From: Solemya velum gill symbiont
GTDB lineage: Bacteria > Pseudomonadota > Gammaproteobacteria > Chromatiales > Chromatiaceae
Assembly: GCF_000787395.1 (NCBI RefSeq)
Contig: NZ_JRAA01000001.1
Location: 248,001-312,000, forward strand
DNA length: 64,000 bases
Direction of reading: 5' to 3'
A model generated the notes under the pieces. The model saw nothing but the letters and a program-made list of their open reading frames with translations. It was not told the DNA's origin and made no database searches. The translations under genes were made by a program, and so were the position numbers. How positions within the stretch are numbered: the stretch's first letter is position 1; each line of letters starts with the position of its first letter. This document shows positions 28,596 to 37,581 of this stretch, in pieces.

Positions 28596-29147
28596 ATGAT
28601 TGACGCTGAAGGATTCCGCCCGAATGTCGGAATCATACTATGTAATGAAGAGCGCCGGCTCTTCTGGGGTAAGCGGATCGGGCAGGATGCCTGGCAATTT
28701 CCTCAAGGCGGAATCGATGAAAACGAATCGCCGGAAGAGGCCATGTACCGTGAACTCGAGGAAGAGGTCGGTCTGAAACACAACCAGGTGGAAGTACTGG
28801 GTTCAACCCAGGACTGGTTGCGCTACCGTTTGCCCAAACGCTACATCCGCAGGCACTGTAATCCTGTCTGTGTCGGCCAGAAACAGCGCTGGTTCCTGCT
28901 TAAGGTTCTGTGCGAGGAGTCAGATTTCTGCCTGGACCAGACCTCCAGCCCTGAGTTCGATCACTGGCGCTGGGTCAAGTACTGGTACCCGGTCGACAAG
29001 GTTGTCTACTTCAAGCGTAATGTTTACGAGCAGGCTCTCAACGAGCTTGCTCCATTCCTGTTTACGGATAAAGCGGAAAAAACCTCTATTGCCTGTTCAT
29101 ACGATGAGCGTAAACCGGTCTCGCGCCGGGTGCGTCTCTATCGCTGA
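28596..29147 (+). CDS. rppH: RNA 5'-pyrophosphohydrolase RppH
   Basis: 183-residue Nudix enzyme that removes pyrophosphate from triphosphorylated mRNA 5' ends and so triggers decay. The N-terminus [17 protein letters not shown] is typical, and the Nudix box is [20 protein letters not shown] followed by [15 protein letters not shown] is the conserved RNA-binding C-terminal stretch. It is 19 bases upstream of ptsP, the order commonly seen in gammaproteobacteria. Confidence 0.96.
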   Translation: MIDAEGFRPNVGIILCNEERRLFWGKRIGQDAWQFPQGGIDENESPEEAMYRELEEEVGLKHNQVEVLGSTQDWLRYRLPKRYIRRHCNPVCVGQKQRWFLLKVLCEESDFCLDQTSSPEFDHWRWVKYWYPVDKVVYFKRNVYEQALNELAPFLFTDKAEKTSIACSYDERKPVSRRVRLYR

Positions 29148-29166
29148 ATAACGGCAGAATCCCACA

Positions 29167-31437
29167 ATGCTTACGACACTTCATCGTATCGTCCAGGAGG
29201 TTAACGGCGCCTCTGACTTGAGTGAGGCGCTGGAGATTATCGTCAAGTCGGTACGCGAAGCTGTCGCAACCGATGTCTGCTCTGTCTACCTGACCGATTT
29301 TGAACAGCGTAAGCACCTCTTGATGGCAACCGACGGTCTGCGCCCTGAAGCAGTAGGCAAAGTCGCTCTGCCCATGTTCCGTGGCCTGGTCGGTCTCGTG
29401 TGTGAGCGTGCAGAACCGATCAACCTCGATGATGCACCGAGTCATTCGCGTTACCTGCCCGTGTCGGGAACAGGTGAGAAGTATTACCACGGTTTCCTTG
29501 GCGTTCCGATTATTCAGAACCGCAAAGTACTTGGTGTACTCGTTGTGCGGCACATTGAACCACGCCGTTTCGAAGATGATGAAGTCACTTTTCTTCTGAC
29601 ACTTGCTGCACAACTCGCAGGCGCAATTACCCATGCCCAGGCAAGTGGTGAACTGACGCGCATACGCAGTGGTACCGACGCTGTTTCAGAAGGCTTCCTG
29701 CAGGGACGTCCGAGTTCGTCGGGTGTAGTTATCGGCTCTGCTGTGGTTGCCTATCAGCTTTCTGATCTTGATGCGGTTCCGGATCGGCGTAGCGATGATC
29801 CTGCAGCAGAAGTTCTGAGGTTCAGAAAGGCGATTGCCGCGGTTCAGGATGACTTGCACGCCCTGCGTGAAAAAATGGAACATGTGCTGCAGGAAGAGGA
29901 CAGGGCGCTGTTTGATGCCTGGCTGATGATGCTGTCTGAGGATGCACTGGTCGAACGTGCCGTCTCCCTGATTAACGAGGAGTCGCAATGGGCACCAGGT
30001 GCACTGCGTCAGTCGGTGCTGGAACATATCAGCGTATTCGACTCGATGGAAGATCCCTACCTGCGCGAGAGAGCATCGGATATTCGTGACCTGGGCCGGC
30101 GTGTCCTGATGCATCTGCAGGAAGAACAGACCAACGGTGTCGATTACCCGGAAAGAACAATTCTTGTTGGTGAAGAGGTCAGTGCAGTACAACTGATGGA
30201 AGTACCGGAAGATCGACTTGCCGGTGTCGTTTCATCCACGGGTTCCGGCTCCTCGCACGTTGCCATCCTGGCGCGCGCCATCGGTGTTCCGGCTGTCATG
30301 GGTTTGACTGATTTACCTGTCTCACGCGTTGAAGGACAGGATGTCATTGTTGATGGTTATCGTGGACGATTTTATGTTGCGCCGGCCGATTCAGTTTGCC
30401 AGGAGTACGAGCGTCTCATTACAGAAGAGCAGCAGCTTGGTCGTGAACTCGATGAGCTGCGTGGACACACATCGGAAACAACGGACTCGTTTCACCTGCC
30501 GCTCTATCTGAATACGGGTCTTGCATCCGAGATGAGCGACTTGGGAATCACGGAGGCCGAGGGAATCGGTCTCTACCGTACCGAGTTTCCGTTCATGACG
30601 CGTGATACTTTTCCGGGCGAAGAGACGCAGATCATTGCCTACCGACATGTCCTCGAGACTTTTAATCCTCGGCCCGCGATCATGCGTACGCTGGATATCG
30701 GCGGTGATAAGCCGTTGCCCTATTTTCCTTTCACGGAATCTAATCCGTTTCTCGGCTGGCGTGGCGTGCGTATCTCCCTCGATCATCCGGAGATTTTCCT
30801 CACCCAGGTGCGTGCCATGTTGCGTGCCTCGATTGGTTACGAGAATCTCAGAATTCTCTTGCCAATGATCACGACGATTGGTGAGATTGATGAACTGCAG
30901 CAGCTGATCAGCAGGGCATATGACGAACTTCAGGAAGAGGGCTACGAGATCATTATGCCGGAGATCGGTGTCATGATCGAAGTCCCGGCAGCTGTCTACC
31001 AGGCAGAAGAGATTGCCAAGCGTGTTGATTTCATCTCGATTGGCAGTAACGACCTGACCCAGTACCTGCTGGCAGTCGACCGCAACAACCCCAGGGTTGC
31101 CGAACTCTATGATGATTTACATCCTGCGGTACTCCAGGCGGTTCATCATGTTGTGAAGGCAGGCACGGACTACGGTTGTCCGGTCGGTATCTGTGGCGAG
31201 CTTGCAGGTAACCCACTCGCAACGCCGCTGCTTCTTGGCATGGGTGTAGACAGTCTCAGTATGAGTGCTGGCAGCCTTCTGCGAGTCAAGTGGGTGATAC
31301 GCAGTCTCAGCAGGGCGCGTTGCAAGCAGTTGCTGAAAAAAGCACTTCAGCACCATGAGGCACAACAGGTTCACCAGATGATGAACAAGGTACTGGGTGA
31401 ACTAGGACTCGAAGGGCTGGTACGGCCGGGTCGCTAG
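29167..31437 (+). CDS. ptsP: Phosphoenolpyruvate-protein phosphotransferase PtsP (EI-Ntr)
   Basis: 756-residue first enzyme of the nitrogen phosphotransferase system; it passes phosphate from PEP to NPr. An N-terminal GAF domain (residues about 1-160, with LHRIVQEVNGASDLSEALEI) is followed by the EI domains: the swivelling domain with active-site histidine in SGSSHVAILARAIGVP, and the PEP-binding barrel with GIGLYRTEFPFM, GWRGVRISLDHPE and GSNDLTQYLLAVDR near the end. Length fits PtsP rather than sugar EI. The partners ptsO and ptsN are not in the window. Confidence 0.96.
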   Translation: MLTTLHRIVQEVNGASDLSEALEIIVKSVREAVATDVCSVYLTDFEQRKHLLMATDGLRPEAVGKVALPMFRGLVGLVCERAEPINLDDAPSHSRYLPVSGTGEKYYHGFLGVPIIQNRKVLGVLVVRHIEPRRFEDDEVTFLLTLAAQLAGAITHAQASGELTRIRSGTDAVSEGFLQGRPSSSGVVIGSAVVAYQLSDLDAVPDRRSDDPAAEVLRFRKAIAAVQDDLHALREKMEHVLQEEDRALFDAWLMMLSEDALVERAVSLINEESQWAPGALRQSVLEHISVFDSMEDPYLRERASDIRDLGRRVLMHLQEEQTNGVDYPERTILVGEEVSAVQLMEVPEDRLAGVVSSTGSGSSHVAILARAIGVPAVMGLTDLPVSRVEGQDVIVDGYRGRFYVAPADSVCQEYERLITEEQQLGRELDELRGHTSETTDSFHLPLYLNTGLASEMSDLGITEAEGIGLYRTEFPFMTRDTFPGEETQIIAYRHVLETFNPRPAIMRTLDIGGDKPLPYFPFTESNPFLGWRGVRISLDHPEIFLTQVRAMLRASIGYENLRILLPMITTIGEIDELQQLISRAYDELQEEGYEIIMPEIGVMIEVPAAVYQAEEIAKRVDFISIGSNDLTQYLLAVDRNNPRVAELYDDLHPAVLQAVHHVVKAGTDYGCPVGICGELAGNPLATPLLLGMGVDSLSMSAGSLLRVKWVIRSLSRARCKQLLKKALQHHEAQQVHQMMNKVLGELGLEGLVRPGR

Positions 31438-31485
31438 TTGTCATAATCAGTCTCCGCTCTATCTCGTTTAAATGGAAAAGGTTGT

Positions 31486-32076
31486 ATGAATTACTGTTCA
31501 TTGTGTGGTTCGAAGGTTTCTAAATGCATACCTGCAGGGGATGACCGGGATCGCGATGTCTGTGACGATTGCGGCCACATCCATTACGAGAATCCCAAGG
31601 TTGTTACCGGCTGTCTAGTTGAACAGGATGGAAAAATCCTGCTGTGTCAGCGTGCCATCGAACCGCGTTATGGTCTTTGGACATTGCCGGCCGGATTTAT
31701 GGAGAATGGTGAAACGGTTGAGCAGGGCGCTGCACGCGAAACCTGGGAGGAGGCGATGGCCGATGTTGAGGTCAATGGTCTCTACACCATGTTTTCACTC
31801 ACGCATATCAACCAGATCTACATGCTCTTCAGGGGGCGTTTCAAATCACCTGAATTTTCTCTCGGTCCCGAGAGCCTCGATGTCAAACTTGTCAGCGAAG
31901 ATGAAATTCCCTGGGATGAGATGGCTTTTCCCGTGATCGAGGAGACATTGCGTCTCTACCTGGAAGACAGGAAAACAGGCAATTTTGGTCCCCATCTCGG
32001 TGAGATGCGTGCCGTCGTCGATGCAGACGGCACGCATATCGAGACCAGGATGAATTCAACGACCGATCAGGCCTGA
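31486..32076 (+). CDS. Nudix hydrolase with zinc ribbon
   Basis: 196-residue hydrolase. An N-terminal zinc ribbon (CSLCG, then CDDCGHIHYENPK) precedes a Nudix fold whose box reads GFMENGETVEQGAARETWEEA. This arrangement is seen in NADH pyrophosphatase-like and ADP-ribose pyrophosphatase-like enzymes; the length is shorter than NudC. The substrate is probably a nucleoside diphosphate derivative. Its 3' end overlaps the convergent NYN gene by 10 bases. Confidence 0.92.
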   Translation: MNYCSLCGSKVSKCIPAGDDRDRDVCDDCGHIHYENPKVVTGCLVEQDGKILLCQRAIEPRYGLWTLPAGFMENGETVEQGAARETWEEAMADVEVNGLYTMFSLTHINQIYMLFRGRFKSPEFSLGPESLDVKLVSEDEIPWDEMAFPVIEETLRLYLEDRKTGNFGPHLGEMRAVVDADGTHIETRMNSTTDQA

Positions 32077-32885
32077 ACCAGGCGCACGTTCTGCGCTACA
32101 AGGCCATTCTCTTCCTGCGGGCTCTCCTGCACGTAGAACTCGAGCACAGTGTCGCCATGAACCAGGTCATCCTCATTGATGTCTCCGGCGATTTCATTGA
32201 TATGGCAAAAAGCGCTTGTCCACGGCGATTCGTTCAGGCGTGTATTGGTGATCCAGCTGTTGTCGTCAATGCGGTCGAGGAAGTTGAGAAAACCAAATCC
32301 TTTATCCTGGAACCATTTGCTGCATACGCCACGCACGACAGAACCGGGTTTTCCCCAGTTGTTTCTTGGTTCATAGGTGACAGGGATCAGGTTAGGTATC
32401 AGGAAGCCCGAGTAGAAGGTGTCGACCTGTCGCTGAAGCTGACGAGAAACGTTGTCAAATCCGAGCAGTTCGACACGACAGCCCTTGTTTTGCAGGGCAG
32501 TGACGAGTGGTTCAAAATCGCCATCGCCCGTGACCAGCAGGACTTCATCGAGATGATCAGCCTGTTGCAAGGCATCGACAGCCAGGTCGAGGTCTGTACT
32601 ACCCTTGATGCTGACCTGTCCCTCGTCGTCGGTATAACGACGAATATTTTTGATGTTGGCCTTCCATCCAAACTGGCGTGCGATCTGCTGATAGCTGAGC
32701 GCCTTTTTTGCATACTCGGCATCTTCGTTTGCACGCTCCTGGTCAAACAGAAGGTAGGTGTTCAGACGAATGAGGTTGCGCTCGCCACGGCTGGCAAAGC
32801 GTCTCAGGATGTCATAGCGAAGGTGAAAACCACCGTTATAGCGAACGTTTTCAGCGTCGACAAAGACGCCAATTTTGATTGTCAT
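32067..32885 (-). CDS. NYN-domain putative nuclease with C-terminal cold-shock-like domain
   Basis: 272-residue cytoplasmic protein. Residues 1-165 form a LabA/DUF88-type NYN (PIN-like) domain: KIGVFVDAENVRYNGGF, STDLDLAVDALQQA and LVTGDGDFEPLVTALQNKG supply the acidic metal-binding residues. The last third, with KWFQDKGFGFLNF, SAFCHINEIAGD and VLEFYVQESPQ, looks like a cold-shock OB fold that binds RNA. ATG 32885 follows GGGAGAA and is preferred to an upstream in-frame start at 32933. It is probably an RNA-processing or decay factor; targets unknown. Confidence 0.83.
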   Translation of the reverse strand: MTIKIGVFVDAENVRYNGGFHLRYDILRRFASRGERNLIRLNTYLLFDQERANEDAEYAKKALSYQQIARQFGWKANIKNIRRYTDDEGQVSIKGSTDLDLAVDALQQADHLDEVLLVTGDGDFEPLVTALQNKGCRVELLGFDNVSRQLQRQVDTFYSGFLIPNLIPVTYEPRNNWGKPGSVVRGVCSKWFQDKGFGFLNFLDRIDDNSWITNTRLNESPWTSAFCHINEIAGDINEDDLVHGDTVLEFYVQESPQEENGLVAQNVRLVQA

Positions 32886-33112
32886 TGTTGTTCTCCCAAT
32901 TAATGTCACGCGCACTGCAGGTGACGGGCTCACTTTTTGATAATTAGCGATGCTTCATCCGCAAGATTTAAATCGCATGCAGATAACAGTTAAAATAACA
33001 GATAAGTCGCCCGTCTGAAAAGATCTAATCGGCAGTGAATTTTCATTCGGCTGATGCAACAGCTGCGTGGACCTGCGATACTGTTATTTTTGAGTCTCTC
33101 CGGGAAAATAGT

Positions 33113-35071
33113 ATGTGTGGCTTCGCAGGATTTATTGATCCTGGCCGGTCTGCCGGCGAGATGAAGGCGCTTGCCTCATCGATGGGCGACACGATTGTGC
33201 ATCGAGGACCGGATGATGCAGGTGCCTGGGTAGACGAGGAGAGCGGTATCGCTCTTGCGCACAGGCGATTATCAGTTGTGGATCTCTCCGCAGCAGGCCA
33301 TCAGCCAATGGAGTCCAGCAGTGGACGCTACGTCATCGCATTCAATGGCGAAATCTACAATCACCTGCAGTTGCGCGAGCAGCTTGAGGCATCAACTTCA
33401 CAGCCGCTTTCGTGGCGAGGGCACTCCGATACTGAAACCCTGCTGGCAGCATTTGAACAGTTAGGCATCAAGCAAACCCTGGAAGCCTGTGTCGGCATGT
33501 TTGCGATTGTCCTGTGGGATCGCATGGAACGTCGGCTGACCCTCATGCGGGACCGTTTCGGCGAAAAGCCACTCTATTACGGCTGGGTCAATAACGCTTT
33601 TGTATTCGCATCTGAGCTGAAAGCACTGCGCTGTTTCCCCGGTTTCGACAATTCCGTATCGCGTGAATCACTTGCTGCCTATCTGCGATTCAGCCATGTA
33701 CCTGCGCCGTTAACGATCTATGAAAATCTCTACAAGCTGGAACCCGCTTCACTGGTGAGTTTCAACGGGGCGCAAAGAGAGACAAGCGGAAAGCCACAGA
33801 CGCAAAGTTACTGGTCTCTTTCCGATGTTGCTGAAAATGGCATTACCAACCGTATCAATGATGAAGATGAGGCGTTACATACGATAGAGACAGGATTGCT
33901 TGAATCGGTACGCCTGCAATCCTGTGCCGATGTTCCGCTTGGTGCTTTTCTATCCGGTGGTGTTGATTCATCACTGATTGTCGCCCTGATGCAGCAGCAG
34001 GCATCTTCTCCGGTGAAGAGCTTTACCATCGGTTTCGAGGAGGCAGGATTTGATGAGACTCCACATGCCCGTGAAGTTGCTACCCACCTTGGGACTGAGC
34101 ATCACGAACTCTTTGTGACATCAGCCGAGGCGCAGCAGGTCATTCCACAACTGCCACATATTTACGACGAGCCATTTGCCGATTCATCACAGATTCCGAC
34201 GCACCTGGTGTGCCGGGCGGCGCGTCAACATGTCACCGTGGCACTTTCAGGAGATGCCGGTGATGAGCTTTTTGGTGGCTACAACCGCTACCACTGGGCG
34301 CCCCTGGTATGGCAAAGAGTCGCATGGATGCCGCATCCACTGCGTCGTCTGCTGGGTAGCCTGATTCGCCTGTTGCCTGTTGCCGGTTGGGATGGAGTGA
34401 ACAGTTTGCTGCGCAGCAGGCAAGCTGTTGCTCAGCTTGGAGACAAGGCACACAAACTTGCCGAGCGATTGCAACATACAGCTTCACTGGATGATCTCTA
34501 TTTTGCTCTTGTCAGTGAATGGCTGAACCCTGATCGTATTCTGCAGAGTTCATCATCAAAGACAATGGCAGCTGTTGGTAACGACAAGTTGCCTGTCGGG
34601 CTGCCACCGGTCGAGGCCATGATGCTGCAGGATAGTCTGAACTACCTGCCGAACGATATCCTGTGTAAAGTTGATCGGGCAGCAATGTCTGTCAGTCTCG
34701 AGACACGCATCCCGTTTCTGGATCATCGCGTTGCTGAAACAGCATGGCGTTTGCCCCTGTCGATGAAAATGCGTGACAATACGGGTAAATGGATGCTGCG
34801 CCAGTTGCTCTACAGAAAAGTACCGCAGGAGTTGATTGAACGGCCCAAGACAGGTTTCGCAATTCCCGTCGGACAGTGGTTACGTGGCCCATTGCGTGAA
34901 TGGGGAGAGATGCTGCTCAACGAGACACGTCTCGAACAGGAAGGTTTCTTTAATCCGCAAGTCGTGCGTGAGACCTGGCAACAGCACCAGGGCGGACGCT
35001 ACGACTGGACAGCACGCCTGTGGAGCCTGTTAATGTTCCAGGCCTGGCTTGAAAGAGAAGGGAGGCAATAG
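33113..35071 (+). CDS. asnB: Asparagine synthase (glutamine-hydrolysing), polysaccharide-cluster type
   Basis: 652-residue two-domain amidotransferase. Translation starts at ATG 33113 so that the catalytic cysteine is residue 2 (MCGFAGFIDP), after maturation the N-terminal nucleophile. The glutaminase domain runs to about residue 200 and includes RLSVVDLSAAGHQPM and AFNGEIYNH. The synthetase domain has the pyrophosphate loop LSGGVDSSLIVAL and SGDAGDELFGGY. Such AsnB copies are common in exopolysaccharide and exosortase loci, where they amidate sugars or amino acids; here it precedes a polymerase-like and a glycosyltransferase gene. No exosortase is visible. Confidence 0.95.
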   Translation: MCGFAGFIDPGRSAGEMKALASSMGDTIVHRGPDDAGAWVDEESGIALAHRRLSVVDLSAAGHQPMESSSGRYVIAFNGEIYNHLQLREQLEASTSQPLSWRGHSDTETLLAAFEQLGIKQTLEACVGMFAIVLWDRMERRLTLMRDRFGEKPLYYGWVNNAFVFASELKALRCFPGFDNSVSRESLAAYLRFSHVPAPLTIYENLYKLEPASLVSFNGAQRETSGKPQTQSYWSLSDVAENGITNRINDEDEALHTIETGLLESVRLQSCADVPLGAFLSGGVDSSLIVALMQQQASSPVKSFTIGFEEAGFDETPHAREVATHLGTEHHELFVTSAEAQQVIPQLPHIYDEPFADSSQIPTHLVCRAARQHVTVALSGDAGDELFGGYNRYHWAPLVWQRVAWMPHPLRRLLGSLIRLLPVAGWDGVNSLLRSRQAVAQLGDKAHKLAERLQHTASLDDLYFALVSEWLNPDRILQSSSSKTMAAVGNDKLPVGLPPVEAMMLQDSLNYLPNDILCKVDRAAMSVSLETRIPFLDHRVAETAWRLPLSMKMRDNTGKWMLRQLLYRKVPQELIERPKTGFAIPVGQWLRGPLREWGEMLLNETRLEQEGFFNPQVVRETWQQHQGGRYDWTARLWSLLMFQAWLEREGRQ

Positions 35072-35099
35072 GGATAGGGATGACAGGGAGAATGTTTCG

Positions 35100-36149
35100 G
35101 TGCTGAGCTACTGGCTGATGTATCTGCTGCCGGGTGTTGCAGCAATCTTTATGGCAAACAGGCTTAGGGATCATACGCTGAGCCCCTGGGTAGGGATGTG
35201 GCTGCTGTATGTCATTCTGATCGGTCTGCGATTCGAAGTGGGTGGCGACTGGTTCAATTATCTCAGGCACTACGAATTTGCACTGCATTACGATCTCAAA
35301 GACATTTTACTCGGCAAGGGAGGTGATCCGGGTTATGTACTCCTAAACTGGATAGCAGCGAACAATGATTGGGGAATGGAGTTCGTCAACCTTGTGTGTG
35401 CGATCGTGTTTGTTACCGGATTGATCAATTTCTGTCGCCAGCAACCGGCACCATGGATTGGATTCGCTGTTGCTGTTCCTTACCTGGTAATTGTTCTTGG
35501 CATGGGCTATACGCGGCAGGGAGTCGCACTCGGTCTGCTTTTCTGGGCGTTGATCTGGCTCGAGCGCAGGCACTTGTGGCACTTTCTCTTCTTTATCGGT
35601 ATCGCTGCCATGTTCCACAAAAGCGCGGTAATCCTGGTTCCACTGGGACTTTTTGTTACCAAGGGAAACTGGCTCTATCGCATCATTGCAGTCGCTTCAG
35701 TCCTCTACGGACTATGGAGCCTGACGCTTGCCGATGCAATCGATTCCATGTGGGTTAACTATGTTGATGCGCAAATGCAATCTTCCGGGGCACGGGTGCG
35801 CGTGTTGATGAACCTGTTGCCGGGACTGGTATTGCTCTTTTTCCACAAGCGCTGGCGGGTCGCTTTTCCCGAGGGTCGATTCTGGTACTGGATGGCGCTT
35901 GGCTCAATTGCTGCTGCTGGCCTGGTTGAGTTTGCATCGACCGCGGTCGATCGACTCTCTCTCTACCTGACACCCTTGCAGGTGGTGGTACTGTCACGAC
36001 TGCCATTTTTGCTGTGCAAGGAAATATCACCTGAAACCCTGGCAGTGATTACAATACTCGGATATGCAGCTGTGCTGTTTGTGTGGCTCAATTATGCAAC
36101 ACATGCAGTACACTGGATTCCTTACCAGAACACGATGTTCCTGTGGTGA
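35100..36149 (+). CDS. EpsG-family polysaccharide polymerase-like membrane protein
   Basis: 349-residue polytopic inner-membrane protein with about ten hydrophobic segments. The signature GLRFEVGGDWFNY in the first third, TRQGVALGLLFWAL and FHKSAVILVPL are typical of EpsG/Wzy-like proteins that polymerise or export surface polysaccharide repeat units. The frame extends upstream into asnB; GTG 35100, with AGGGAG nine bases before it, gives a sensible first helix, though ATG 35118 is also possible. It ends four bases before the glycosyltransferase start. Confidence 0.83.
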   Translation: MLSYWLMYLLPGVAAIFMANRLRDHTLSPWVGMWLLYVILIGLRFEVGGDWFNYLRHYEFALHYDLKDILLGKGGDPGYVLLNWIAANNDWGMEFVNLVCAIVFVTGLINFCRQQPAPWIGFAVAVPYLVIVLGMGYTRQGVALGLLFWALIWLERRHLWHFLFFIGIAAMFHKSAVILVPLGLFVTKGNWLYRIIAVASVLYGLWSLTLADAIDSMWVNYVDAQMQSSGARVRVLMNLLPGLVLLFFHKRWRVAFPEGRFWYWMALGSIAAAGLVEFASTAVDRLSLYLTPLQVVVLSRLPFLLCKEISPETLAVITILGYAAVLFVWLNYATHAVHWIPYQNTMFLW

Positions 36150-36153
36150 ACTG

Positions 36154-37267
36154 ATGTCACAACTGATTGCTCTTGTCGCCAATAGCGCATGGAACCTCTA
36201 TCATTTCCGCGGCAACCTGGTACGCCGCTTACTGCAGGAGGGTTACCGGATTTTGATCATCGCCCCACGTGATGACAGCTCGGATAAACTTGTCGATCTT
36301 GGCTGCCTGGTAGTGGAGCAGCCGATGGACATCAAGGGTACAAACCCGCTTGCTGACCTGCAGACAATGCGGGAGTTAAAGCGGCTGTATCGTGAACATC
36401 AACCCGATCTTGTGCTGCACTTTACTATCAAGCCTGTCATCTATGGCAGTTTTGCTGCACGCTCATTAAAGATTCCTGTTATCAATACCATTACCGGACT
36501 GGGAACTGCTTTTTTGAGTGGTAGCTTGTTAATGCGAATCGTCGAGGTGCTCTATCGACACTCCCAGCGCTGGCCGTCTCGTGTTTTTTTTTCAGAACCC
36601 GGATGATCGCAAGCTGTTCCTGTCGAAGCAGCTTGTTGCAGAAGAGAAGAGTGTCTGCCTGCCTGGATCAGGTGTAGATCTCAAGCGTTTCATTACGACT
36701 GAATACCCGTCCTCCAAACCGGTCACGTTCCTGTTGATTGCACGACTGCTACGTGACAAGGGCATTGTCGAATTTGTTGAAGCAGCCCGGCAGATCAGAA
36801 AAGACGATGCGCAAACCTGTTTCCAGCTACTCGGTCCACTCGGAGCAACTAACCGGACAGCTCTGGACGATGATGAAGTTGCCAAGTGGGTGGAAGAGGG
36901 TATCGTCGAGTATCTCGGTGAAACTGATGATGTGCGGCCCTTTCTTCAGGCTGCACACTGTGTTGTGCTGCCATCCTATCGTGAGGGTACTCCGCGTGCT
37001 CTCCTTGAGGGAGCAGCGATTGGTCGTCCTCTTATCGCCACAGATGTACCGGGTTGTCGCGAGGTGGTTGATTCCGGCGTTAACGGCCTGCTGTGCGATG
37101 TCAAAAATACCTCGTCACTTGCCGCTGCGATGCAGCAGTTTCTCGATATGCCTCTGGAAAAACAGCTTGAAATGGGAGTTGCAGGAAGAATCAAAGTGGA
37201 GAAAGAGTTCGACGAGGAACTCGTCATTGGCGCCTATCTGGCTGAAATACCAGAATTAGTTCAATAA
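36154..37267 (+). pseudogene. GT4-family glycosyltransferase interrupted by a +1 shift at a T9 run
   Basis: Together the two frames encode a full GT4 enzyme of about 370 residues, similar to PglA/WcaL-type glycosyltransferases of surface polysaccharides. Frame one (36154-36606) has the acceptor domain ALVANSAWNLYHFRGNLV and LHFTIKPVIYGSFAARS. Frame two (from about 36587) has the donor domain FLLIARLLRDKGIVEFVEAA, LPSYREGTPRALLEGAAIGRP and DVPGCREVV. The break is at nine Ts (36584-36592): with eight Ts the frames join as RVFFQNPDDR, the family sequence. It could be a real mutation, a sequencing error, or a site of productive RNA polymerase slippage, which T9/A9 runs are known to allow. Confidence 0.85.
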
Positions 37268-37355
37268 TAATTGCAGATATTTGATATTTATCAATACAAA
37301 ATCCGGAATAGTGAATTAGAATTTGCTTAAGTACTAAATAAGCCGGGAGGCGATC

Positions 37356-37490
37356 ATGACTAACGAAGCACTGCAGGTTGATTGCGCAGAGTGGCGTGAA
37401 GTCGCAGAGACAGATGCAGAGGCGATGGAAGTCATCATGGAGATGATGATCGAAGCTGAGGAAGAGCTCTGTGAAGATGAGGCTGCTTGA
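37356..37490 (+). CDS. 44-residue acidic small protein
   Basis: A short ORF not long enough for usual gene calling: MTNEALQVDCAEWREVAETD, then a Met/Glu-rich helix (AMEVIMEMMIEAEEEL) ending CEDEAA. It has a strong GGGAGG site five bases before its ATG and a rho-independent terminator 40 bases after its stop, so it is probably translated. It has two cysteines, no signal peptide and no recognisable family. It lies between the glycosyltransferase and galE; a role in the polysaccharide group is only positional. Confidence 0.6.
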   Translation: MTNEALQVDCAEWREVAETDAEAMEVIMEMMIEAEEELCEDEAA

Positions 37491-37528
37491 ATAATTACCC
37501 CTTAAAAATACCCCTTGAGATAAAAAAA

Positions 37529-37557
37529 GAGACCCGCAAACGCGGGTTTCTTTTTTT
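37529..37557. terminator. Bidirectional terminator between the 44-residue ORF and galE
   Basis: Nine-base-pair stem GAGACCCGC / GCGGGTTTC (one G-T pair) with an AAAC loop, T7 on the right and A7 on the left. Confidence 0.88.
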
Positions 37558-37581
37558 CCTTCTGCATCTATCTGGGGAATT

